Source: Pseudalkalibacillus sp045920555
GTDB lineage: Bacteria; Bacillota; Bacilli; Bacillales; Fictibacillaceae
DNA length: 64,000 nt
Assembly (NCBI RefSeq): GCF_045920555.1
Contig: NZ_CP174509.1
Span: 1,116,001 to 1,180,000, forward strand
Reading direction: 5' to 3'
Both the position numbers and the translations under genes were made by a program. Positions within the stretch are counted from its first letter, which is position 1. The number at the start of each line of letters is the position of its first letter. The notes beneath the pieces were generated by a model. The model was not told where the DNA came from. It saw nothing but the letters and a program-made list of their open reading frames with translations, and made no database searches. Shown here one piece after another: positions 25,650 through 33,918 of the stretch.

Positions 25650-26528
25650 ATGTCCAAAATACAATACTCGATCGTAGATGTTTTTTCGCAAGGGAAATAT
25701 ACAGGAAATCAGCTTGCTGTATTCAAGCTAACTGGATACATTGCTGAGCATGAAATGCAACAAATAGCTAAAGAAATTAATTTTTCAGAAACGACTTTTG
25801 TATTATTTGATACTAATATCAATGGCTATGAGATTCGCATTTTTACTCCTAATCAGGAGATTCCCTTTGCTGGACATCCCGCGTTAGGAACTGCATCTGT
25901 CATCCAAAATGAAATAGTAAAAGAATCCTTAGATAAACTTACCTTGAATTTTAAAGCTGGGAAAGTACCAGTTTTGTTTGATAATCCAAAAGAAATTCTA
26001 TGGATGCAACAAAATAAACCGACATTTGGTAGAATCTTAGATATTGATAAAGTTTCTGATGTGTTGAATATTGATAAGCGACACATAGAGGATAGATTTC
26101 CGATCCAAGAGGTTTCAACGGGACTTCCTGTAATTGTTGTACCTTTAAAATCTTTAGACGCTATTAAAAAAGTAAAGATAAATAAAGATAAATACTTTCA
26201 GCTAATTGAAGGGATAGACGCTAAAGGTATAATGGTTTTTTCTCCAGAAACGTATCATCCGGAAAATGATTTGAACGTTAGAGATTTTGCAGAGTTTTAT
26301 GGAATTCCTGAAGATGCAGCTACTGGTAGTTCTAACGGTTGTTTAGCTTCATATTTACTTAAATATCGCTATTTTGAAAAAAATGAAATCAAACTTCGTG
26401 TGGAACAAGGATATGAAATCAATAGGTCGTCTCTGTTGTTTCTTGATGCATGGGAGATTGATGGAGAATATAATGTTTATGTAGGAGGAAGAGTTGAAAA
26501 AATCGCTCACGGTGAATGGTTTATATAA
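25650..26528 (+). CDS. PhzF-family isomerase/epimerase-like protein
   Basis: ATG 25650 follows gaggggtg by 4-5 bp. 292 residues with both halves of the PhzF fold: VDVFSQGKYTGNQLAVF, INFSETTFV with the catalytic Glu position, PFAGHPALGTA, and EDAATGSSNGCLASYL in the second half. PhzF itself isomerises a phenazine precursor; most Bacillus members have unknown substrates. No phenazine genes are nearby. Confidence 0.85.
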   Translation: MSKIQYSIVDVFSQGKYTGNQLAVFKLTGYIAEHEMQQIAKEINFSETTFVLFDTNINGYEIRIFTPNQEIPFAGHPALGTASVIQNEIVKESLDKLTLNFKAGKVPVLFDNPKEILWMQQNKPTFGRILDIDKVSDVLNIDKRHIEDRFPIQEVSTGLPVIVVPLKSLDAIKKVKINKDKYFQLIEGIDAKGIMVFSPETYHPENDLNVRDFAEFYGIPEDAATGSSNGCLASYLLKYRYFEKNEIKLRVEQGYEINRSSLLFLDAWEIDGEYNVYVGGRVEKIAHGEWFI

Positions 26529-26590
26529 AAGCTCTAGGGTGAGCAAACTTTCACAAAGTTACCAGATGTAATCAAATTGAGGTGTTTTCT

Positions 26591-27049
26591 ATGATATTAG
26601 TAAGCTCCTGTTTAGCAGGATTAGCGGTAAGGTATGACGGAACGCATTGTATGAATCAAAAGGTCTGTGAACTCATAGAAGGTAATAAGGCAATACCGGT
26701 TTGCCCGGAATTGCTTGGTGGTTTTCCAACCCCTAGAGAACCTGCTGAAATAATAGGTGGGAACGGGGAGGATGTATTGGATGGAAAAGCTAAAGTGATT
26801 GAGAAATCAGGAAGGGACGTTACAGAATTATACATAAATGGAGCATACTCTACTTTAAAAAAAGCCAAAGAAGTTGATGCGACAGTAGTTGTTCTAAAGG
26901 AATCTAGTCCATCCTGCGGAAGTTCCATGATTCATAGTGGCGGATTTACAGGGCAAAAAATTTCTGGAAGTGGGGTTACTACATCTTTATTAAAAAGAAA
27001 TGGTTTACGAGTTCTGTCAGAAGAACAATTTGCAGATTACCTTAAATAA
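26591..27049 (+). CDS. DUF523 family protein
   Basis: ATG 26591 has gaggtg six bases upstream. 152 residues matching DUF523: SSCLAGLAVRYDGTHC, CPELLGGFPTPREPAEI, VLKESSPSCGSSMIHSG and GVTTSLLKRNGLRV. The Cys-rich loops (SSCL, CPE, SPSCG) suggest metal or cluster binding. Function unknown. Follows phzF by 62 bp, possibly co-transcribed. Confidence 0.85.
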   Translation: MILVSSCLAGLAVRYDGTHCMNQKVCELIEGNKAIPVCPELLGGFPTPREPAEIIGGNGEDVLDGKAKVIEKSGRDVTELYINGAYSTLKKAKEVDATVVVLKESSPSCGSSMIHSGGFTGQKISGSGVTTSLLKRNGLRVLSEEQFADYLK

Positions 27050-27141
27050 ATTGACAAAAAGTGAAGCAGTTGAAAATCGAATTAGTAATGGTGCTAATCA
27101 AGTAATAATAAACGTGAAATATTGTGGTTGGAGTTGCTTTG

Positions 27142-27702
27142 ATGAAAAGGTTAGTGATTATCCCAGTCGGTAAAACCCATAGCGGGAAAACGACATTTGC
27201 TAAAATATTAGAACGATAAATGTGCAACTCACTGGTGATAGATCAAGATAACCATGCTGAATTCATCAATACCTTTTACAAAACCTTACTACCAAAACAA
27301 GGAACTAATACAATCAAGTATGCCATCACTCGAACAATTGTTGATTATGCTGTTGATCAAACTGATTTTCATCTCATTCTTTGCAACTCTAATCGTGCTC
27401 GCAAAGTTCGTTTGGATCTGCTTGCACATTTTCACAAAAAAGGATTTACCAGCATCCTCGTTCTTTTTGATATTCCAGATCATGTTCTTCAAGCGCGAGT
27501 CGCTAAAAGTCAGCGTAGTACAACTATATTCAGGAGTGCTTCTACTTTCGAAGAAGTGCTTACTCGGCAACAGGTTGAGTCTTATAAAGACGAGGTCTCA
27601 GAACCAATAGAAGGAGAAGCTGATCATTTATTTGTAGTCAAAAACACCGATGAAGTTCAAGCTGTTACTCGAAGAATTGTCAATATTGCTCAAAATTTAT
27701 GA
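27142..27702 (+). pseudogene. P-loop ATPase/kinase-like gene with in-frame stop
   Basis: ATG 27142 opens VIIPVGKTHSGKTTFAKIL, a Walker A motif, then meets TAA at 27217-27219 and continues in the same frame as NSLVIDQDNHAEFINTFY and FHLILCNSNRARKVRLDLL to 27702. A single CAA to TAA change after the codons for LER would explain it. The downstream part could restart at ATG 27220 but would lack the P-loop. Family: small AAA/zeta-like nucleotide kinases of unknown substrate. Confidence 0.7.
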
Positions 27703-27778
27703 GTATCCTCGATGTGACCCTCAAGTTGTACATAAAAATAGAGCTGTTTAATGGAGGAACTATTTGGAGGTAGAATAT

Positions 27779-28085
27779 TTGAAAAAATGGATAAGTGTTA
27801 TAGTTGCTTTAATTTTTGAGTTTATACTATTTCACTCAACACCAAGTGTGGCATTAAGAACTCAAGTGTTTTTTATGGGTTATCCAAAAACTTCGATTAC
27901 ATCGGGAATTATTGAAGACGACTTATCATAATAAAGTAGATAAAGAGATGTTTGCCGAGTTGAATGCTAAAGCATATACCTTAACAACTCCACCAATTGA
28001 AAAAGCTACTCAAGGTGAATTAAGAAACTACCTTGTTAGAAAGATCGGATTCTTATACTTTGCAGAATTTTATGGTGAAGGGTAA
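27779..28085 (+). pseudogene. Short secreted or membrane protein, frameshifted
   Basis: TTG 27779 has ggagg eight bases upstream. The first frame has an N-terminal hydrophobic segment (WISVIVALIFEFILF) and FFMGYPKTSITSGIIEDD, stopping at 27931. The adjacent frame continues YHNKVDKEMFAELNAKAYTL and RNYLVRKIGFLYFAEFYGEG to 28085. One base lost near 27925-27930 splits it. About 101 residues if repaired; unnamed family. Confidence 0.55.
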
Positions 28086-28203
28086 TTATTCGAGAAAAGG
28101 GGCTTGTCTGAATAGGATAAGCTTTTTTTTATGAAATTAACGTTTAAATTCCACAATTCAGAGTGGTATTGAGTCCATAAAAAACTTGAGTGGGTGAAAT
28201 AGG

Positions 28204-28401
28204 GTGGGACGCAATGGGTTTAAGTTATGCGGGGGATTTCATAACGATGTTTACTATATTAAAGAGATAGAAAAAGTAGCAAGAATATCTAAAGATAGGA
28301 AATCGAAAGAATGGCAGGAATGTACTTTACAAAACTTAGAGGACAATATCAAGAACCAAATGCCATATGGAGATAGTAGTGATTTTTCTGTTTATCTGTA
28401 A
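28204..28401 (+). CDS. Short ORF of uncertain status
   Basis: 65 codons from GTG, no clear ribosome binding site, no recognised family; contains CGGFHNDVYYIKEIEKVARI. It ends just before a strong terminator and could be the 3' remnant of a longer gene. Confidence 0.2.
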   Translation: MGRNGFKLCGGFHNDVYYIKEIEKVARISKDRKSKEWQECTLQNLEDNIKNQMPYGDSSDFSVYL

Positions 28402-28422
28402 TTTGAACTTATTTATACATAA

Positions 28423-28452
28423 AGCTCAGAGCATTAAAACTCTGAGCTTTTC
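28423..28452. terminator. Bidirectional terminator
   Basis: aaagctcagag / ctctgagcttt, 11-bp perfect stem with an 8-nt loop, between convergent units; it would serve the SDR gene on the minus strand. Confidence 0.8.
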
Positions 28453-28464
28453 TCCACTTATACT

Positions 28465-29190
28465 TTAAAAAGGATTCGTCGCCCACTGAAGAGACTGTTT
28501 GATAAAGATACGTGGATGTAATTTCAGCTGAGAAACAATATGTTCCGCCAAATCCTCAGGTTGCATGTATTTCTCTTTGTCAGCTTCATCAAGCTTATCC
28601 CCAAAGGAAAGATCAGTCGCCACTAAGCTCGGATTCAGTGTCATGACACGGATGTTATTTTTACGGACTTCCTGCATCAATGCTTCCATAGTACCTTGAA
28701 CGGCAAACTTCGAGCCACTGTAAGCCGTGCTATTCGCAGTGCCTTTCAACCCGCTACTGGATGAAATAGTGATGATGTCTCCGTGGTTTTTCTCGATTAG
28801 CTGAGGCAAAACAGCTCGTGTAACATGATACGTCCCAAACACATTCACTTCAAAGGTTCTCTTCCACTCTTCCGGAGCGATTTCTAGAAACGCTCCATAC
28901 GTTCCGATGCCTGCATTGTTGATCAAAATATCGGTTGACCCGAGTTCGTTTTCAAGTTTGGAAACTGCATTTTCCACTTGTTCCATATCTGAGATATCAG
29001 CTACAGCTACACTGGACTTTACACCTAGTGATCTCGCTTCTTCTGCAACTTTCTCAAGTGAACTTTGTGTACGGGCGATCAAGCCGACATGGACACCTTC
29101 ACGTGCAAGCTCTAATGCCGTAGCTTTTCCGATTCCTCGACCAGCACCTGTAATATAAGCGGTTTTACCTTCAATCGATTGTGCCATCAT
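28465..29190 (-). CDS. Short-chain dehydrogenase/reductase (3-ketoacyl-reductase-like)
   Basis: ATG 29190 is chosen because AAAGGATGG lies just before it. About 241 residues with the classical SDR set: TAYITGAGRGIGKA nucleotide loop, NNAGIGTYG, the catalytic Ser in TISSSSGLKG, and YSGSKFAVQG with the Tyr-Lys pair. NADP preference is suggested by the basic residue after the glycine motif. Substrate unknown; B. subtilis FabG/YmfI-like proteins are relatives. Ends at a shared terminator. Confidence 0.85.
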   Translation of the reverse strand: MMAQSIEGKTAYITGAGRGIGKATALELAREGVHVGLIARTQSSLEKVAEEARSLGVKSSVAVADISDMEQVENAVSKLENELGSTDILINNAGIGTYGAFLEIAPEEWKRTFEVNVFGTYHVTRAVLPQLIEKNHGDIITISSSSGLKGTANSTAYSGSKFAVQGTMEALMQEVRKNNIRVMTLNPSLVATDLSFGDKLDEADKEKYMQPEDLAEHIVSQLKLHPRIFIKQSLQWATNPF

Positions 29191-29249
29191 GAACCATCCT
29201 TTCATAATAAATCTATCGCAAGTGTACGGTTATGAAGGAGGATAAGCAA

Positions 29250-29339
29250 ATGTTAGTTATCTTGGTAGCGAAATTGATTAGTGAATTATTATCTATCACT
29301 ATTATAGTAGTACAAACATATAATTTTTTAGCTGAATAA
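29250..29339 (+). CDS. 29-aa hydrophobic peptide
   Basis: ATG 29250 has a perfect aaggagg eight bases upstream. The product is nearly all hydrophobic from residue 2 to 22 (LVILVAKLISELLSITIIVV), long enough for one membrane helix. No family recognised. Could be a small membrane regulator or toxin-like peptide; no antisense RNA or partner was seen. Confidence 0.4.
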   Translation: MLVILVAKLISELLSITIIVVQTYNFLAE

Positions 29340-29417
29340 AGCATTTCCTTATTAAAACGATATGTATTGATAGTATGATTATTTTGTAATTAAAAAATGG
29401 AGGTTGGAGGGGCTGTT

Positions 29418-29873
29418 ATGGACATTATATTAGATGACTTAACTAAGGCTGAAGTAGGTGAATTGGTGAGGGGACATCTTCAGGGAATGACACTCCATTC
29501 CCCGCCAGAAAGTATACATGCACTAGATCTTGAGGCATTACGGAAACCAGAAATAACATTCTGGAGTGCATGGAAAGAGGGAGAATTAGTTGGCTGCGGG
29601 GCTCTTAAGGAACTTGATAGCCAACATGGAGAAATTAAGTCAATGCGAACTTCTTCTTCTCATCTAAGAAAAGGTGCTGCAAAGCGAATCCTTGAACACA
29701 TCATTGGAGAAGCCAAGGAACGTGGTTATCGAAGGTTGAGTTTGGAAACAGGGTCAATGGATGCTTTCGTCCCAGCCAGGAGACTTTATGAGAATTTTGG
29801 ATTTCAATATTGCAAGCCGTTTGCTGATTATATTGAGGATCCCAACAGTATGTTCATGACGAAGGAACTTTGA
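29418..29873 (+). CDS. GNAT family N-acetyltransferase
   Basis: ATG 29418 follows a GGAGG; upstream in-frame codons to 29397 are within the leader. 151 residues of the YsnE-like GNAT group: TFWSAWKEGELVGCGALKEL, SMRTSSSHLRKGAAKRIL acetyl-CoA loop, and ARRLYENFGFQYCKPFADY. Substrate unknown. Single gene. Confidence 0.85.
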   Translation: MDIILDDLTKAEVGELVRGHLQGMTLHSPPESIHALDLEALRKPEITFWSAWKEGELVGCGALKELDSQHGEIKSMRTSSSHLRKGAAKRILEHIIGEAKERGYRRLSLETGSMDAFVPARRLYENFGFQYCKPFADYIEDPNSMFMTKEL

Positions 29874-30055
29874 AATCTTCTTTTTTATGGAATGAATGAT
29901 TGAGTTAATTTCCTTGTTTTGAAATAATAATTGGTATTAAGTAAAGAACTGTTTTGTTGAATGAATACGTCCTCCATTATGAATGTGGGACATATGGAGG
30001 AAGAAACAGAACCACAAATATTAAAAGTCTTGACCTATAATTCCTTTATATTACA

Positions 30056-30083
30056 AAAGAGCCTCAGTTATTGAGGCTCTTTC
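30056..30083. terminator. Bidirectional terminator
   Basis: aagagcctca / tgaggctctt perfect 10-bp stem with A and T flanks; ends the GH18 gene on the minus strand, 21 bp past its stop. Confidence 0.8.
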
Positions 30084-30103
30084 AGATTGGTGTTTTGTTG
30101 AAA

Positions 30104-31192
30104 TTATTCTACTCTAATTGCCCCGACATAATATTTCTTAGCAACTTCGTCCGTCATATTGAACGTTTTGACCGTTCCATAAGCTTTGTAGGAAATCACG
30201 TATTGTCCGTCTCCGATATAGATGGCCGCATCAGCAAGGTTGTCACGGCTACCGCCGAAGAGGAGGACATCACCAGGCTGAAGGTTCGACTGATCGCTGA
30301 TCCATTCACCATGATTGCTCATGTCCTGAGCGTTCTCCGGAAGGGTGATGCCTTCTGCAGCATAAAGCTCCGAAACAAAGGTTTCAGACTGGTCATCTGT
30401 GACTTGTTCTCCAAGATGGGATTTCGCTTCATCGGCGATTCTGTCCCCTAATGGAGGAGTCGTTGGTTCAGATAGCCGGATCGCTCCCACATAGTATTGT
30501 TTTGCGACATCATCCGTCATATTGAATGTTTTGACGGTTCCATAGGCTTTGTAGGAGATCACGTATTGTCCATCTCCGATATAGATGGCCGCATCAGCAA
30601 GGTTGTCACGGCTACCGCCGAAGAGGAGGACATCACCAGGCTGAAGGTTCGCTTGATCGCTGATCCATTCACCATGATTGCTCATGTCCTGAGCGTTCTC
30701 CGGAAGGGTGATGTCTTCTGCAGCATAAAGCTCCGAAACAAAGGTTTCAGACTGGTCGTCTGTGACTTGTTCTCCAAGATGGGATTCCGCTTCATCGGCG
30801 ATCCTGGCCCCTAATGGAGGAGTCGTTGGTTCAGATAGCCGGATCGCTCCCACATAGTATTGTTTTGCGATATCATCCGTCATATTGAACGTTTTGACCG
30901 TTCCATAAGCTTTGTAGGAAATCACGTATTGTCCGTCTCCGATATAGATGGCCGCATCAGCAAGGTTGTCACGGCTACCGCCGAAGAGGAGGACATCACC
31001 AGGCTGAAGGTTCGCTTGATCGCTGATCCATTCACCATGATTGCTCATGTCCTGAGCGTTCTCCGGAAGAGTGATGCCTTCTGCAGCATAAAGCTCCGAA
31101 ACAAAGGTTTCAGACTGATCGTCTGTGACTTGTTCACCAATACGGGATTTTGCCTCTTCTGTGATCTTTTCTCCCAGACTAGGTTCAGCCGG
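30104..31192 (-). repeat. Three tandem 363-bp coding repeats
   Basis: Equivalent codons lie at 30125, 30488 and 30851, so the period is exactly 363 bp (121 codons). The copies are nearly identical at base level over long stretches, including third positions. This indicates recent duplication or ongoing gene conversion, and repeat number may vary between strains. Confidence 0.9.
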
Positions 31193-32212
31193 TTCATTGT
31201 TTTTATCATCAGAAGCCGCAAGTGAATCCCATAAAGCAGGGTCTTCCTGTCCTAATGCCCAGGCTCCCCAACCTTTCAATCCGAATTCTTCCGCGATTGA
31301 AATTTTTTCTTGGAGGCTTCTTGCATCATCAAACCAAATTTCATAGTCAGTTCCTGAACTTTGGTCCGTGAAAATGGTATAGTTGGATTTCGACTGTTCG
31401 TCCCATTTTACATCGGCATTGTTTTCCTGGATAAGGGCATTTGTCCTAGAGTAAGTGATGCCATACCCTTTCGTTGTATCTGTCCAATAACGACCGTAAA
31501 ATGGAACTCCTAAAACCAGTTTTTCATTCGGAATTTTAGTAGTTAAATAGCTGACAGAATTTTTCATCCAGTCATAAGGGGCGACGGGTCCCTCAGGGCC
31601 GCCAGGATAGCTGTAATCATAAGCCATGATGAAGACCGTATCGGCAATGTTTCCAAGTGCTTCGTAATCATAGGATCCATACCATCCATAGTACGTATCC
31701 TGGACAGCAGGAGCGACAGCCACATCGACCGTTTTACCATGCGGTTGAAGCTGATCAGCTAATAAACGTACGAAATCGGTATGTTGATCTCTTTCTTTCT
31801 CTGAGAGATTTTCAATGTCGACAACGACTCCATCCAAGTTGTATTCAAGGACACTTTGAGTCACTTGATCAGCGAGGTTTTCCCGGTTTTCCATCGCTTT
31901 GACACCGAGTTCATAATTAAAAGAGTTTCCGAGAAACGGCGTCACTTTGTACCCGTTGTTGTGGGCATAATCGACCATTTCAGGATCGACTGTTTCGATC
32001 AAGTTTGCGTCTTGATCAAGATGGAAATACTCGGGTGAGATCGTTCCGACTTGATTGTTCGTTTTAGAAAGCTGTTGCTTGTATTCTTCAGTAGTCCCGC
32101 CAAACAGGTAAACGATATTATTCGTATCCGGTGTCTCCTGAGCAGAAGCACTATTTATTAGAGGGAATGAAAACATAAAAAATAAACCTAACAACCAGAC
32201 AACTTTTTTCAA
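30104..32212 (-). CDS. Secreted GH18 glycosidase with three inactive NlpC/P60-like repeats
   Basis: TTG 32212 is chosen: GGGAAGGGGAAG sits just upstream and gives a normal signal peptide (KKVVWLLGLFFMFSFP, cut after SASA). The ATG at 32251 would add 13 residues and lacks a near site. Residues about 20-340 are a GH18 domain with the catalytic motif DGVVVDIE and FIMAYDYSYPGG, resembling YaaH/SleL-type wall hydrolases. The rest is three repeats of exactly 121 residues. Each aligns to NlpC/P60 (ITLPENAQDM, LQPGDVLLFG, DAAIYIGDGQYVISY, YYVGAIR), but the catalytic Cys position is Ser (QSETFV) and the His position is Asp (DAAIYIG). The repeats are therefore probably wall-binding pseudo-enzymes. Confidence 0.85.
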   Translation of the reverse strand: MKKVVWLLGLFFMFSFPLINSASAQETPDTNNIVYLFGGTTEEYKQQLSKTNNQVGTISPEYFHLDQDANLIETVDPEMVDYAHNNGYKVTPFLGNSFNYELGVKAMENRENLADQVTQSVLEYNLDGVVVDIENLSEKERDQHTDFVRLLADQLQPHGKTVDVAVAPAVQDTYYGWYGSYDYEALGNIADTVFIMAYDYSYPGGPEGPVAPYDWMKNSVSYLTTKIPNEKLVLGVPFYGRYWTDTTKGYGITYSRTNALIQENNADVKWDEQSKSNYTIFTDQSSGTDYEIWFDDARSLQEKISIAEEFGLKGWGAWALGQEDPALWDSLAASDDKNNEPAEPSLGEKITEEAKSRIGEQVTDDQSETFVSELYAAEGITLPENAQDMSNHGEWISDQANLQPGDVLLFGGSRDNLADAAIYIGDGQYVISYKAYGTVKTFNMTDDIAKQYYVGAIRLSEPTTPPLGARIADEAESHLGEQVTDDQSETFVSELYAAEDITLPENAQDMSNHGEWISDQANLQPGDVLLFGGSRDNLADAAIYIGDGQYVISYKAYGTVKTFNMTDDVAKQYYVGAIRLSEPTTPPLGDRIADEAKSHLGEQVTDDQSETFVSELYAAEGITLPENAQDMSNHGEWISDQSNLQPGDVLLFGGSRDNLADAAIYIGDGQYVISYKAYGTVKTFNMTDEVAKKYYVGAIRVE

Positions 32213-32254
32213 ATAAAACTTCCCCTTCCCACAAAAGTTTTTATTTCCCATACT

Positions 32255-32285
32255 TAGATTACAATTCCCTTAAACTTGTAATCTA
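32255..32285. promoter_or_regulatory. Inverted repeat in the GH18 gene leader
   Basis: tagattacaa / ttgtaatcta, a perfect 10-bp repeat with an 11-nt loop that contains the complement of AAGGG. It lies 43 bp upstream of the chosen start. It may be an operator for a regulator dimer or an RNA hairpin. Which one cannot be decided by eye. Confidence 0.5.
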
Positions 32286-32479
32286 TTTGAAAAATAAGTA
32301 ATATTAATGACTTTTTTAGTGTAGCAACAAGATTACTTGTTATACAACAGTAATCAGTCAAGTAAATTATGGAAATAGCTTATTGAAACAAAAAAAGTCC
32401 CGAAAAATCGGAACTCTTTTATAATCAAACTAGTTTTTTATCCAACTAGACCCGGGTCCATTTTATTCAGTTTCGGAGT

Positions 32480-33616
32480 TCATTTTTTGATCCTAGGTTC
32501 TAATACGCGTTCGACGTCTTTTTCATTCATACCTGGTTGGATATCTTTCCGGTAAAGGATTTCAATCAATTTCTCATCGACTTCACTGAGCTTGGTAACC
32601 CGGTTGTTGTTATAGGGATAAAGAATGCTCTTTTCATTATTCTCTAAATGACCATACAGACCAAGTGAGTGGATGATTTCATGTAAAATGGTAGTTTTCC
32701 GTAATTGCTGGTCCGTGTCTGTACCAACAAGAATCTTGGAAGTTATGATATTACCGTCCATCGTGACTTTTTCAGGTATGGCTACGCCTACAATCTGTTT
32801 ATTCCCGACTCTCAAATCCTCTTTAAATCCATAATCTTTGAATTCATGGGTCGGAACGAAATGGATATCCAACTGATGGTTTGTGTAATTTGATGTCCCG
32901 TTTTTTAGTATTTTGAATTCGATTGGAAGCATTTTATTTAATCTATCAAAATAGGATTTGAGAACGTTGGAATCTTGGGTTGTAGGCTCTCCGTGGACAT
33001 AGACACCGACATAATAGGTCCACTTGATCACCTCTGTTAATAGCTTTTCTCCGTTATGGAAATATAATTGTTTGAATGTATTGACTGTTTCTCTCGAATA
33101 TGTACGGTTATCTATTTGAAACTTTATTTTTCTATCTGAAGTCAATCCATTATCTTTAACCGCTTGAATATATAAGGTGTGATCCCCTTCTTTGTTATAC
33201 GCTTTCTCCAGGTTATAGGGTTTGTCATCCATCCTTATCTCATATTCGATGCCGTCCTCCTTAACCAACCTGAATTTTACTTCTTTATAATATACCTTCT
33301 TTAAATCGTCATTGAATTCAGGTTTTTTTGGTGGTTGATCATCGATTTCAAATGTAACCGTTTTGGTTTCCTCATTCCACCACCGTTCGGCTGTGACAGT
33401 CAACTGATATTTTCCGTTTCCAGTCACTTTATGACCATTTTGGATATCTTTACCGTTCAACTGCATCGTAAAGTTACCAGCAGCTTCTTCATCGACCTTT
33501 ATTGAACGAGCGTCAGGATAGACCTTTTCGTTTTCGATACCTGATATTTGGATTTCCGGCTCAGGTATACATCCTGACAAGACAAATAGGCTTAAAAAAA
33601 TAAATATTGCTCTCAA
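32480..33616 (-). CDS. Lipoprotein with zinc-metalloprotease-like motif
   Basis: 378 residues. A lipobox (FVLSGC) marks a membrane-anchored lipoprotein. Residues 30-180 look like beta-sandwich repeats with ID-Q/N-x motifs (FEIDDQPPKKP, FQIDNRTYS), perhaps Ig-like. The C-terminal half carries HEIIHSLGLYGH at 312-323, a HExxHxxG zinc motif with the last His one residue later than the classical metzincin spacing, as in some matrixin-like proteins, and SILYPYN after it as a possible Met-turn equivalent. Predicted surface protease; no partner gene evident. Downstream of it lies the GH18 gene in the same direction, 228 bp away. Confidence 0.65.
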   Translation of the reverse strand: MRAIFIFLSLFVLSGCIPEPEIQISGIENEKVYPDARSIKVDEEAAGNFTMQLNGKDIQNGHKVTGNGKYQLTVTAERWWNEETKTVTFEIDDQPPKKPEFNDDLKKVYYKEVKFRLVKEDGIEYEIRMDDKPYNLEKAYNKEGDHTLYIQAVKDNGLTSDRKIKFQIDNRTYSRETVNTFKQLYFHNGEKLLTEVIKWTYYVGVYVHGEPTTQDSNVLKSYFDRLNKMLPIEFKILKNGTSNYTNHQLDIHFVPTHEFKDYGFKEDLRVGNKQIVGVAIPEKVTMDGNIITSKILVGTDTDQQLRKTTILHEIIHSLGLYGHLENNEKSILYPYNNNRVTKLSEVDEKLIEILYRKDIQPGMNEKDVERVLEPRIKK

Positions 33617-33918
33617 TTATGCCACCTCCCATCATCCATTATAAACATAGACAATTACAGATTTGGCTGGCAATTATTTCATATTGTGTCATGAACAGAA
33701 GTGAAATTTACTTACAATAGAGGAGTTTATATTTTTATATAGCGATACTTACTTTTTAATTTGAATATATCCACATGGATAACTACCTGGAAAAAAGAAC
33801 CATGATAAGATTCATAGAATCTCCATAATTTATTTGATAAGGTAATAATAGTTTTTTGGAATCTATTTACTACATAAAATTTTAGTCATTCCCACTAATG
33901 ATAGTTTGGAGGAATTGG

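Noticed and set aside
30071..31225. Three long, similar plus-strand ORFs (126, 105, 121 aa)
   Set aside because: They are antisense shadows of the three 363-bp repeats in the GH18 gene and share no ribosome sites or family.
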